From DASPKW01 sp038244055 (GTDB taxonomy: Bacteria; Planctomycetota; Phycisphaerae; Tepidisphaerales; Tepidisphaeraceae), in contig JBBRTW010000458.1 of assembly GCA_038244055.1 (NCBI GenBank), forward strand, positions 1 through 5,742: DNA of 5,742 nucleotides, in the 5' to 3' direction. The position numbers were made by a program, and so were the translations under genes. Shown piece after piece: positions 1 through 5,742 of this stretch (its first letter is position 1; each line of letters opens with the position of its first letter). The notes below the pieces were generated by a model. It was not told where the DNA came from, did no database searches, and saw nothing but the letters and a program-made list of their open reading frames with translations.

Positions 1-1641
1 CCTGTCGGGGCCGCTTTCAAAAGGGCGGATGTCTACCCGGTAAACGACTTTCACTTGTTCGCCTTCCACTTCCACACGTTTGACCAGTGTGCGAATGATC
101 TCTCGTTTGGCTTGCCAGTCCGCATGATCCAGGCCCGCTTTCACTTCGCGTGAAAAGGTTTCCAGGTTGTCGATCACCAATCGCATTTCTTTTGCCCTGG
201 CCTCTTCGTCCACACGCGACTGTAATTGCTCCTGCAACTGGGACAAACGCTGCCTGGCCGATTTAATTCTCGGCTCGAACTCCTTCTTGTCCACCAGTCC
301 TTCGCCATACGCATCAATGAGCCGCGCGATGCCGCGGCGCACCTTGTCGACCTGGGCGTTGAGCTTCTGATCCCCCTGCCGCTGACCGCCTTCGTTCCCT
401 CCGTCGAGCCTTCGATTCAATTCGCGCTCGACGCGTGCCGGGTCGGCCAGCAATGCGCGGACATCGTTCCATACCGCCTCATCCAGCAGGTCTTGGCGCA
501 CTTGTTTGTTTTGACAGACGCGCTGGCCGCCAAAGCGATAGGCATCGGTTCCCACGCAACGATAATAGCCATACTCCCGGCGTTTGCCTTTTCCTCCCGA
601 GAGGCTGATTTGCTTTCCATAGTAAGCGTATCCACAACTTTTGCATACGATGAGTCCTTGCAGCAGATACCGCGCGCCGCGCCGTCCCTGGCGGCTGCGC
701 TGGCGGTTCTCTTCCAGTTGCGTTGCCACGGCGTCGAAGAGCGACTCCTCCACGATCGCCGGAACCGCGATGCTGATCCATTCCTTAATCGGCTGATCGT
801 ATGAACTTTGTCCGTTGCGCGGCTGCTCTTGCCGGTTGCGGCCCCCGCGCAAGCGTGGACGCATCGGCCCGGTCCGGGTCTTGCCAAATGCCGCCGCTCC
901 CTTGTACGCGGGATTCTTGAGAATGCTCCACACCGTCGAGCGATCCCAGTGATCCTTGCCCCTGGGCGACAAAATCCCCCCTGTTTTAAGCGTTTTGCAC
1001 ACTTGTCCGATGCTTTGCCGCTCCAGGCCGATCCACTGAAACATCCGCGTCACGACCGCGGCTTCGGGCAGATGCACGTTGTACTGCGCACTTCCGATTC
1101 CATCGGCGGCGGCAACGTAGCGATAGCCGTAGGGCGCGCCGCCCAGTACATTGACGCTCCCCTGGCGGGCGGCGTGCAGTTTGCCCCGGCGGCAGCGCTC
1201 GATGATCTTGGCCCGTTCGTATTCCGCCACCATTCCCTGCACCTGCAGCAGCAGATGATCCTCCGGCGTCTTGCCCAGATCGCGGTTGACGAACGACAGC
1301 TCCACACCGCAGCGCCGCAGTTCATCCACCAGAAGCATCTGGTACGCATAGCTGCGCGCCAGCCGATCGGGACACAGCACATAGACGCGGTCGACGCTTC
1401 CGGCGGCGGCCTGATCGCGCAGCCGCTCCAGCGCCGGACGAACCAGCGTCGCGCCGCTGTGGCCTTCATCGATGAAGCGGAATTCGGGATCGATCGTCAA
1501 TCCGTCCGCCTGCGCGCGATCCACGATCGCGGCGATCTGCGACTGAATGGTTCCGGCCTGGGCCTGCTGTTCGGAAGACACCCGGGCGTAAAGGGCGGCG
1601 CGAATGGATGGGTTGTCAGTAGTGGCATTACATTGCAACAT
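1..1641 (-). CDS. Large serine recombinase (site-specific integrase), C-terminus cut by window edge
   Basis: This would be a DNA site-specific recombinase of the large serine family, which cuts and rejoins att sites through a phosphoserine link. The frame is open for 547 codons without a frameshift. The resolvase-type catalytic domain (about residues 13-160) has YARVSSEQQ with nucleophile candidate S22 and R20, PDRLARS with R93 and R96, and EYERAKIIER at 140-149. A recombinase domain follows (about 165-300; GAPYGY at 168, RSTVWSILKNPAYKG at 234-248). A zinc ribbon has C333, C336, C362 and C376, and a coiled-coil stretch lies at about 428-486. The last visible residues (KREIIRTLVKRVEVEGEQV, then VVYRV) resemble the usual C-terminal end of such proteins, so probably little is missing. 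The start is the ATG at 1641, with AGGAGG six bases upstream at 1653-1648. No catalytic residue is visibly lost, so it may be active. Family assignment is secure; the element type is not. Confidence 0.95.
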   Translation of the reverse strand, partial: MLQCNATTDNPSIRAALYARVSSEQQAQAGTIQSQIAAIVDRAQADGLTIDPEFRFIDEGHSGATLVRPALERLRDQAAAGSVDRVYVLCPDRLARSYAYQMLLVDELRRCGVELSFVNRDLGKTPEDHLLLQVQGMVAEYERAKIIERCRRGKLHAARQGSVNVLGGAPYGYRYVAAADGIGSAQYNVHLPEAAVVTRMFQWIGLERQSIGQVCKTLKTGGILSPRGKDHWDRSTVWSILKNPAYKGAAAFGKTRTGPMRPRLRGGRNRQEQPRNGQSSYDQPIKEWISIAVPAIVEESLFDAVATQLEENRQRSRQGRRGARYLLQGLIVCKSCGYAYYGKQISLSGGKGKRREYGYYRCVGTDAYRFGGQRVCQNKQVRQDLLDEAVWNDVRALLADPARVERELNRRLDGGNEGGQRQGDQKLNAQVDKVRRGIARLIDAYGEGLVDKKEFEPRIKSARQRLSQLQEQLQSRVDEEARAKEMRLVIDNLETFSREVKAGLDHADWQAKREIIRTLVKRVEVEGEQVKVVYRVDIRPFESGPDR

Positions 1642-1855
1642 GCATATCCTCCTGCCGCCATCCGGGCGGCTGTTGAAGTGCGGAGAGGCCGGAGCTCATC
1701 GTCGGCGGCTTAATGAGGGAATCCGCCAGCGATCGACGAACTTCGGGGAAAACGTGTTGATAGGCTCGCGCCAGCAACTGCCGCTCAAGCCTGCTGGTCT
1801 CGCAGCAGTGGTTCACGGTCAATCGCGCCGATGGAGAGGTCGCAGTGTCATCCAT
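1628..1855 (-). CDS. Small 75-residue protein overlapping the recombinase start
   Basis: I cannot assign this protein to a family. It starts at ATG 1855, with GGGAG about nine bases upstream. It ends with TAA at 1630-1628, inside the recombinase gene, giving a 14-bp overlap. The recombinase's AGGAGG site lies within its last codons, which suggests translational coupling. The middle (SRLERQLLARAYQHVFPEVRRSL, shown here as residues about 21-43) is predicted by eye to be a charged amphipathic helix; a Cys pair sits at 17-18. The C-terminal third is rich in Pro, Ser and Gln and looks disordered. No membrane segment or signal peptide is seen. By position it could be a partner of the recombinase, such as a directionality factor or regulator, but this is inference only. 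It could also be a leader ORF serving only to couple translation. Confidence 0.6.
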   Translation of the reverse strand: MDDTATSPSARLTVNHCCETSRLERQLLARAYQHVFPEVRRSLADSLIKPPTMSSGLSALQQPPGWRQEDMHVAM

Positions 1856-1999
1856 GACCTGTATCTCCCGATGTTGTGTCCGCGGAAAGAGATGAAGTAG
1901 CCGCCGCCCCGACCCCGGCCGAACATCCGCCGTATACAGGCCGGAGCGACGCCCGCGGAAGAATTGACTCGATTATAAGCTGTTTTGCACTATTGTAGG
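1856..1999 (-). other. Leader and end of the recombinase element
   Basis: This stretch between the small ORF and the intron fragment has no convincing gene. It holds the TATAAT box and a perfect 6-bp inverted repeat (CCGGCC at 1915-1920, GGCCGG at 1939-1944). That repeat flanks 18 bases containing the palindrome GTATAC (1932-1937). Large serine recombinases often have their attachment site next to their gene, so this leader plausibly contains half of one att site plus regulatory sequence. The inverted repeat could be an operator or a leader-RNA stem; the sequence does not decide. Confidence 0.45.
1972..1977 (-). promoter_or_regulatory. Candidate -10 box for the small ORF and recombinase
   Basis: Reading leftwards, 1977-1972 is a perfect TATAAT. 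Transcription from it would begin near 1965 and give a leader of about 110 nt before the ATG at 1855. No good TTGACA-like -35 hexamer lies 16-18 bases upstream; that position holds TCCTAC at 17-bp spacing. The call therefore rests on the -10 box and its place ahead of the two-gene unit. The -35 region would straddle the junction with the intron fragment at about 1999. Confidence 0.4.
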
Positions 2000-2869
2000 A
2001 GGCGAGATACTTCCGCCCTGCGGTGTTCCCTGCTCCTGCTCCACGCGCCTGCCCTCTTCCATCACGCCTGCGCCCAGCCATTTCTGGATGTGACGCACGA
2101 CGCGATCATCCGCGATTCGGTGCTCGACGAACTTCACCAGCCATTCGTGATTCAGCGTATCGAAGAATCCGCGAATATCGGCGTCGAGCAGCCAGCTCAC
2201 CTTCTTCGTCTGAATTCCGACCGCCAGGGCATCGAGTGCCATGTGGGCGCTGCGCCCGGGCCGGAATCCATAAGAGAAGCCGAGGAAATCGGTCTCGTAG
2301 ATGGCATTGAGGACTTGCGCGGCCGCGCGCTGGACGATCTTGTCCTCCAGCACGGGAATGCCGATCGGTCGCTGTTTGCCATCTGCCTTGGGAATGTACA
2401 CCCGTTTGACCGGCCTCGCCCGGTACGCTCCACGCGCCAGGCGATGCGAAAGGTTTTGAAGATTGCTCTCCAACTCCTTCCCATATGCCTGCCATGTTTG
2501 CCCGTCGACGCCCGCCGCCGCATCCCGCTTGGTGGCGAGGTATGCTTCGCGGAGTCGATCGACGTCATAAACATGGTGCCAGAGCGCCGTGAACTTCAGC
2601 TTCTTATCCCGACAGGCTGCCTGTCGTACCCGATCCAGCGCGCTGTGCAGGTCTTGGGGGAGGGCTGCGCCCTCCCTTTTCCGGCTCTGTGTCCGATCAA
2701 CCTGTTTTGCTGGATCGACTGGGGGGAGTTCGTCCTGGACGCCCTCCCCGTTCTCCTTGGCCAAGCCCCTTCCCTCCACCGGCTCCAGGGATTCCATAAA
2801 CTGCCAGAAATCCATGTTCGCAGGCTTCAATGGTACTACGGGCTTGTCCGACTTCCCGGGTTCGTTCAT
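1973..2869 (-). pseudogene. ltrA: Group II intron reverse transcriptase/maturase, truncated after RT block 4
   Basis: This is the 5' part of a group II intron-encoded reverse transcriptase/maturase, which assists splicing and retrohoming of its own intron. From the chosen ATG at 2869 it runs 298 residues; an in-frame ATG at 2920 would add 17. I chose 2869 because GAGGAG lies eight bases upstream and the next residues (MNEPGKSDK) look like a natural start. Visible blocks are RT1 around 153-185 (RPVKRVYIPKADGKQRPIGI), RT2 at about 201-209 (YGFRPGRSAH), RT3 at 227-237 (LLDADIRGFFD, with D231 the likely first catalytic Asp) and RT4 at 281-290 (GTPQGGSISP). The frame then leaves the family, adds PTIVQNSL and stops. 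RT5 with YADD, the thumb/maturase domain X and any DNA-binding or endonuclease part are missing. Full-length relatives are usually well over 400 residues, so this product cannot be an active RT. It has no internal stops or frameshifts before the break. Confidence 0.93.
1985..2012. other. Putative att junction between recombinase element and intron RT gene
   Basis: Read on the minus strand, RT coding sequence is normal through TCGCCT (2005-2000), encoding the end of GTPQGGSISP. The next codons (CCT ACA ATA GTG) no longer encode the expected LLAN-like continuation. The break is therefore at or just left of 1999, within a base or two of shared sequence. An imperfect inverted similarity flanks it: GCGGAAG...CTCG begins near 1955 on plus and near 2017 on minus. 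Half of that comes from conserved RT codons, so it may be chance. The crossover dinucleotide cannot be fixed without the other end of the element. Confidence 0.4.
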
Positions 2870-3230
2870 CGCCGTCGCTCCTCTTGCGAGTTCACGGCGC
2901 GGACTTGGGACACCGCCCAAGCCAAACCCGGGACCTCCCGGCTTCCGCGTGAGATGCTTCGATGCGTGCGCGGGGTCTCAGACCACGCGGAGTGCGACAG
3001 TCCCTTGCGATGGCGGGACAGCCGCTGTTGCCTTCCGTCAGACAGGACGACGTCGGCACTCCGGAGCATAACGTTTTCGAGGCTCAATACCCGGCCCGCA
3101 CTTTCCCCTGTCAACGCTTCGACGACGACCTTGCGATCGTCCCCGCATGACTCGGGGCCAACCTGGCTCGCTACGCCTTGGTTGCATGAAACTTTCATTC
3201 ACTGCACCTCACCGGCTTTTGCCGGCGCAC
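2000..3230 (-). mobile_element. Group II intron, 5' portion only (RNA domains plus broken RT gene)
   Basis: The 5' end is placed at 3230 because the minus strand there reads GTGCGCC, a typical group II 5' splice-site start. About 360 nt of structured sequence precede the RT start. Stems visible by eye include CCGGC-AAAA-GCCGG (3225-3212), a TGCA/TGAA...TTCA/TGCA hairpin (about 3206-3183), and GACGATC-GCAA-GGTCGTC with a GNRA loop a little further in. The candidate EBS1, CCTGTC (3046-3041), is exactly complementary to the last six exon bases GACAGG (3236-3231). Domains V and VI and the 3' splice site are not in this piece, which ends at about 2000 inside the RT gene. It cannot splice as it stands. 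The subclass is not assigned. Confidence 0.85.
3041..3046 (-). other. Candidate exon-binding site 1 (EBS1) of the group II intron
   Basis: On the minus strand 3046-3041 reads CCTGTC. It pairs over all six bases with GACAGG (3236-3231), which directly precedes the 5' splice site. One further G-U pair is possible at exon position -7. It sits about 185 nt into the intron, in the region where domain I carries EBS1 in this class of RNA. Confidence 0.7.
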
Positions 3231-3256
3231 CCTGTCCCCTTTGAATTTCCCTGTCC
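3231..3256 (-). repeat. Duplicated GGACAGG motif forming the intron's 5' exon
   Basis: On the minus strand GGACAGG occurs at 3256-3250 and again at 3237-3231, 19 bp apart, separated by GAAATTCAAAGG. The second copy ends exactly at the intron 5' boundary and provides IBS1. Both copies carry the six bases that match EBS1. Confidence 0.6.
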
Positions 3257-3323
3257 ATGGCCTTTCTGTCTGGTGTTCCGCTGCTCTTGATAAGTTGCAG
3301 AATTACCAGCAGAAAGGCCCTGG
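3255..3323. repeat. Long imperfect palindrome, REP-like, beside the intron insertion site
   Basis: Arms 3255-3274 and 3305-3323 pair over 18 bases: CCA/TGG, GGCCTTTCTG/CAGAAAGGCC and CTGGT/ACCAG, with one T-C mismatch and one bulged T (3269). The 30-nt centre can form a smaller CTGC/GCAG stem. Just outside, CCTGTCC occurs twice (3231-3237 and 3250-3256), separated by an AT-rich spacer. Palindromes with GGGGACAGG-type motifs are typical of REP sequences tied to RAYT transposases; that link is from memory and no transposase is present here. It lies about 50 bp past the stop of the PepSY-like gene, but no T-run follows the stem on either strand, so a simple intrinsic terminator is unlikely. Confidence 0.6.
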
Positions 3324-3372
3324 CGCTATAGGTGCGGCGCGGGAAAATTAAATTAATGGTGAGAAATGCGGG

Positions 3373-3864
3373 CTAGTCGATTGGAAGATTCTTGACGATA
3401 TCGTCGGCCAGAACTTTGCCCTCCGGGCTGACCTTGATGGCGTGAGTTTCATCACCGACCTTCACATCGATTTCGTAGAAGTGCTTGTCGCCCGCCGTGG
3501 CGGTGGCCGCCTCGGCGATTTTGCCTTCGGGCTGAGCCTTCTTGACCGCCGCGGCAACCGCCGCGGGAAGCTTGTCGATCGCCACATCGGCCTCTTCCTG
3601 GATCAGTTCCCCGGCCACGCTGATGATGTACGCGTGGTCAACGCCCTCGACCTTGAAACCGACCTCATAGACGACAGTCCCACCGATGCTCTCCTTGGCG
3701 AACTCCTCCATCTTCTTATCGCCCAGAACCTTCTTGGCCGCCGCCTGCACGGCCGCCGGTGCCTTGGTCAGGGCGTCATCATCCTTCTTCGCACCCCAGA
3801 TGAGTGAGCTCGCGCCAAGAAACATGACCAGGCCAAAGGACACGATGCGGTTACGGTGGGACAT
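3373..3864 (-). CDS. Secreted protein with two PepSY-like repeats
   Basis: This is a 163-residue exported protein of the PepSY-like type; related domains occur in periplasmic proteins and in peptidase propeptides, but the job of this one is unknown. Residues about 1-25 form a signal peptide (basic start MSHRNR, then a hydrophobic core and small residues before WGAKK). Two tandem repeats follow, at about 34-92 and 98-156. Each has a helix starting PAAV.AA.KK, then a strand with the pair YE (66-67 and 130-131), a KV strand, a turn with GE or EGK and an acidic end (EE, DD). No zinc site or catalytic motif is seen. The start at 3864 is supported by AAGGAG about seven bases upstream. The gene is alone, divergent from the membrane protein gene; a REP-like palindrome lies about 50 bp past its stop. 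The fold assignment is good; binding or inhibitory roles are unproven. Confidence 0.85.
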   Translation of the reverse strand: MSHRNRIVSFGLVMFLGASSLIWGAKKDDDALTKAPAAVQAAAKKVLGDKKMEEFAKESIGGTVVYEVGFKVEGVDHAYIISVAGELIQEEADVAIDKLPAAVAAAVKKAQPEGKIAEAATATAGDKHFYEIDVKVGDETHAIKVSPEGKVLADDIVKNLPID

Positions 3865-4193
3865 GATCGGTCTCCTTCACGATTCGCTCAGATGCCGCCC
3901 GGAAGGGTCGGCCCGAATCTCTCCGCCAGGGAGATCCCCGGAAGCGATCGCCTTTCAACCTAAGGATCGAGAATGACGAAGTGATGAACGAGGCGGAGGA
4001 TTCGCGGGGGAATTTCACGGCGACATACGGCGCCGCTGCCCCGGGCTGCTTTGAGTATTCGCGCCCTCCGTCCGATCGTTCACAGTCATTTCATTTGAGG
4101 GTCGCATACTGGCATGTTCTCGCTCTGGCATTCGCGCACCCACAACCACGCCCGTCCGCACTCCGCGCTGAAGTTGTTTTCATCGCCCCCTAC
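3865..4193. other. Divergent intergenic region, no gene seen
   Basis: This 329-bp stretch separates two divergently transcribed genes, so it should hold promoters for both. I see no hexamer pair good enough to call on either strand. A short hairpin (arms 3917-3924 and 3929-3935, loop GCCA) lies in the leader of the PepSY-like gene. On the plus strand the frame of the membrane protein is open back to ATG 3981, but that 71-codon stretch has mixed, non-membrane composition and looks like chance read-through. No RNA gene is recognised. Confidence 0.5.
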
Positions 4194-5729
4194 ATGAGCA
4201 CTGCCCGGCTATCTTACCTCCGCGCCGCCTTCACGACTTTGCTGTGCCTGGCGCTGCTCGCCGTGGGATTGCTGATGCTGGGCATGAGCAATCACCTGGA
4301 CCACGATGAGCACCAGTTCATCGCCAGTGCCGCGATGCTGGCGCGGCGGGGTTTGCTGCCGTACAGGGACTACCCCTACTTCCACATGCCGAATTTGATC
4401 TTCGTGTATGCGGTGCTGTTTCGCATGTCCGATCACCTGCTGTTGGCCGCGCGGGCGTTCTCGATCGTCTGCGGAGCGGCAACGGCGGGGGTGCTGGCGA
4501 CCATGGTCTACCGCGCCTGCCAGGGGCTGGAGCCACGCATGAGGCGGAACGCCGCATTTCTGGCGGGCGGGGCGCTGATCGCCCAGCCTCTGTTTGCGCG
4601 AACGAGCGGACGGGCCTGGAACCACGACCTGCCAGTGCTGCTGACCCTGCTGGCGTTTGGGGCGATCCTGCGGGCGCGGACCCAGGCGCGGCCGGGCTGG
4701 CTGCAATTGGCATCGGGAGCGCTGGTTGGACTGGCCATCGGCACTCGGCTGACCTTCGCACCGGCTGCGCTGGCGTTCCTGGTGATTCTCGCGGCATCCC
4801 CGCCGGGAAAAAAAATCGCGGGGTTGGTGCGTTTCTCACTCGGCGCGGTCATAGCGTTGCTCCCGACCTGGTGGCTCCTGGCGATAGCGCCCCGGCAGTT
4901 CATCTTCGGCAATTTCCTCTATCCAGCGCTGAATACTCGGTACCACCGCGAGGCGGGTTTTGAGAAGGCAATGACCGTGGGCGGCAAGGCGGCATACGTC
5001 GTAACCGATGTGCTGGCACACCCGGCGACACTGCTTCTGTTCATCCTGTTTGTCGTGGCTCTGACGGTCGTCTGGCGGCGGCGCGGCGATTCACCTCATC
5101 CCCAGCGGTTCGCGGTCGGCTCGCTGCTCCTATTGATCGCGTGCCTGTTGGTGGGGACTTTCGCACCCACACCGCTGTTCCTGGTCTATTTCTACGCTCC
5201 GGTCCCTTTCGCGATTCTTCTGATCGCATTCGCGGCGGCTGACGGCCGGCCATTGACGCGACGGCCAGTGCTATCCTGTATCGCGGTCGCAATGATCGGC
5301 ATCGGCCTGTTTGCCCATCAAGGGGTTCGGCACCCCAGTCAATTGGCGCGCTGGGCACCGTTGGAGGTGCATCGGGTGGGCGAAGAAGTGCGCGATATCT
5401 GCCCGCCGGGGCCGGTGCTGACCTTGTCGCCCATATTTCCACTGGAAGGCGGCAGGGACATCTACCGGCAATTGGTGGCTTCGCCCTTCGTCATTCGCGC
5501 CGGTGCGCGGATGGATGAGGGAGACGAAGAACTTTATCACCTGATGGATGAACAGGATTGGCCGGAGTTGTTTGACCTCCATCCCCCGTCGGGAGTGCTG
5601 ACCGGGCTGGAGCGGAACCTGGACGTGGAATTGTCGGGCCTCGCTCGCGCTCGGTGCTATGACGAAAATCGGACGATGTGCCTCGGTCACGGGCTGTTGA
5701 TACAGACGAGGCCGCCGGCCTGCAAATGA
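4194..5729 (+). CDS. Polytopic membrane protein, GT-C type glycosyltransferase-like
   Basis: This is an inner-membrane protein of about 511 residues, probably of the lipid-linked sugar transferase (GT-C/ArnT-PMT-like) kind. Numbering from ATG 4194, residues about 7-30 are the first membrane segment. It is followed at 36-41 by DHDEHQ, which fits the acidic motif (D36, D38, E39) that GT-C enzymes carry in their first outer loop. A second conserved-looking loop has YRDYPYFHMP (57-66). I count roughly 11-13 hydrophobic segments up to about 375, including TRLTFAP at 184-190. A soluble tail of about 135 residues follows, with a PVLTLSPIFPLEGG stretch (408-421). The donor and acceptor are unknown. 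The start is uncertain: 4194 puts the ATG just before the first membrane helix but has no Shine-Dalgarno site, while in-frame ATG 3981 would add 71 residues lacking any domain. The stop is TGA at 5727-5729. It stands alone, divergent from the PepSY-like gene. Confidence 0.8.
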   Translation: MSTARLSYLRAAFTTLLCLALLAVGLLMLGMSNHLDHDEHQFIASAAMLARRGLLPYRDYPYFHMPNLIFVYAVLFRMSDHLLLAARAFSIVCGAATAGVLATMVYRACQGLEPRMRRNAAFLAGGALIAQPLFARTSGRAWNHDLPVLLTLLAFGAILRARTQARPGWLQLASGALVGLAIGTRLTFAPAALAFLVILAASPPGKKIAGLVRFSLGAVIALLPTWWLLAIAPRQFIFGNFLYPALNTRYHREAGFEKAMTVGGKAAYVVTDVLAHPATLLLFILFVVALTVVWRRRGDSPHPQRFAVGSLLLLIACLLVGTFAPTPLFLVYFYAPVPFAILLIAFAAADGRPLTRRPVLSCIAVAMIGIGLFAHQGVRHPSQLARWAPLEVHRVGEEVRDICPPGPVLTLSPIFPLEGGRDIYRQLVASPFVIRAGARMDEGDEELYHLMDEQDWPELFDLHPPSGVLTGLERNLDVELSGLARARCYDENRTMCLGHGLLIQTRPPACK

Positions 5730-5742
5730 CCCCCGAACGTGC

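Larger units (their letters stand above)
1..1999 (-). mobile_element. Candidate integrated element with serine recombinase (one end visible)
   Basis: The recombinase, its coupled small ORF and the leader form a unit that begins exactly where the group II intron reverse transcriptase is broken off, at about 1999. The arrangement is what insertion by the recombinase into the RT gene would produce, with the rest of the intron beyond the far end of the element. Only one end is in the window, so element size, cargo and the second junction are unknown. A deletion that fused two unrelated mobile-element remnants is the alternative. Confidence 0.5.

Noticed and set aside
226..804. Plus-strand open frame of 192 codons
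   Set aside because: Antisense to the zinc-ribbon and coiled-coil part of the recombinase; low-complexity composition and no motifs.
417..887. Minus-strand open frames inside the recombinase (also 479-781 and 1050-1469)
   Set aside because: These are out of frame with the recombinase, whose own frame is uninterrupted from 1641 to the window edge with all expected motifs.
808..1713. Plus-strand open frame of 301 codons
   Set aside because: It lies antisense to the catalytic and recombinase domains of the serine recombinase and resembles no protein.
1964..1996. Plus-strand promoter starting with TTGACT at 1964-1969
   Set aside because: No acceptable -10 hexamer at normal spacing and no plus-strand gene downstream.
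2870..2920. RT start at ATG 2920
   Set aside because: The extra 17 residues look like translated intron leader; ATG 2869 has a good ribosome site eight bases upstream.
1985..3244. Long plus-strand open frame of 419 codons
   Set aside because: It is antisense to the clearly recognisable RT gene and the structured intron 5' region, and its translation shows no domain; it arises from GC-rich codon bias.
3255..3323. Palindrome as an intrinsic terminator of the PepSY-like gene
   Set aside because: The centre is 30 nt long and no T-run follows the stem in the direction of transcription. A terminator role is not excluded but has no positive support.
3231..3323. Group IIC-style insertion after a terminator hairpin
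   Set aside because: The stem base is about 24 bp from the splice site, and the exon pairing is 6-7 nt, longer than the short IBS1 usual for IIC introns, so the subclass cannot be claimed.
4209..4912. Overlapping minus-strand open frames opposite the membrane protein
   Set aside because: They are Arg/Pro/Gln-rich shadow translations of a hydrophobic coding sequence on the plus strand.

Overview
The window is GC-rich bacterial DNA. It holds two mobile-element pieces, both reading leftwards on the minus strand, beside two ordinary chromosomal genes. A large serine recombinase with a small coupled upstream ORF, a decayed group II intron, a secreted PepSY-like protein and a polytopic GT-C-like membrane protein would fit a Gram-negative with a complex genome. 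Planctomycetota are plausible, but nothing in the window proves a phylum.

Layout. Positions 1-1641 (minus) encode a large serine recombinase (LSR) that is open for 547 codons and runs off the left edge, so only its extreme C-terminus is missing. Positions 1628-1855 (minus) encode a 75-residue protein overlapping the recombinase start by 14 bp, so the two look translationally coupled. A leader of about 140 bp (1856-1999) holds a TATAAT box and a 6-bp inverted repeat. At about 1999 the sequence changes abruptly into the middle of a group II intron reverse transcriptase (1973-2869, minus). That protein keeps RT1-RT4 but stops straight after GTPQGGSISP, before the catalytic YADD block. The intron's 5' RNA part follows at 2870-3230. 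Its first bases are GTGCGCC, and its EBS1 candidate pairs perfectly over 6 nt with the exon bases just upstream. The exon side (3231-3330) carries a repeated CCTGTCC motif and a long imperfect palindrome resembling a REP-type element.

The right part looks chromosomal. Positions 3373-3864 (minus) encode an exported protein with two tandem PepSY-like repeats. After a divergent intergenic region of about 330 bp, 4194-5729 (plus) encodes a membrane protein of about 511 residues with a GT-C glycosyltransferase look.

Inferred history: a group II intron entered a REP-like repeat downstream of the PepSY-like gene. An LSR-bearing element, whose other end is outside the window, then integrated into the intron RT gene. 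This left an RT fragment and placed the element's promoter, small protein and recombinase beside the junction.
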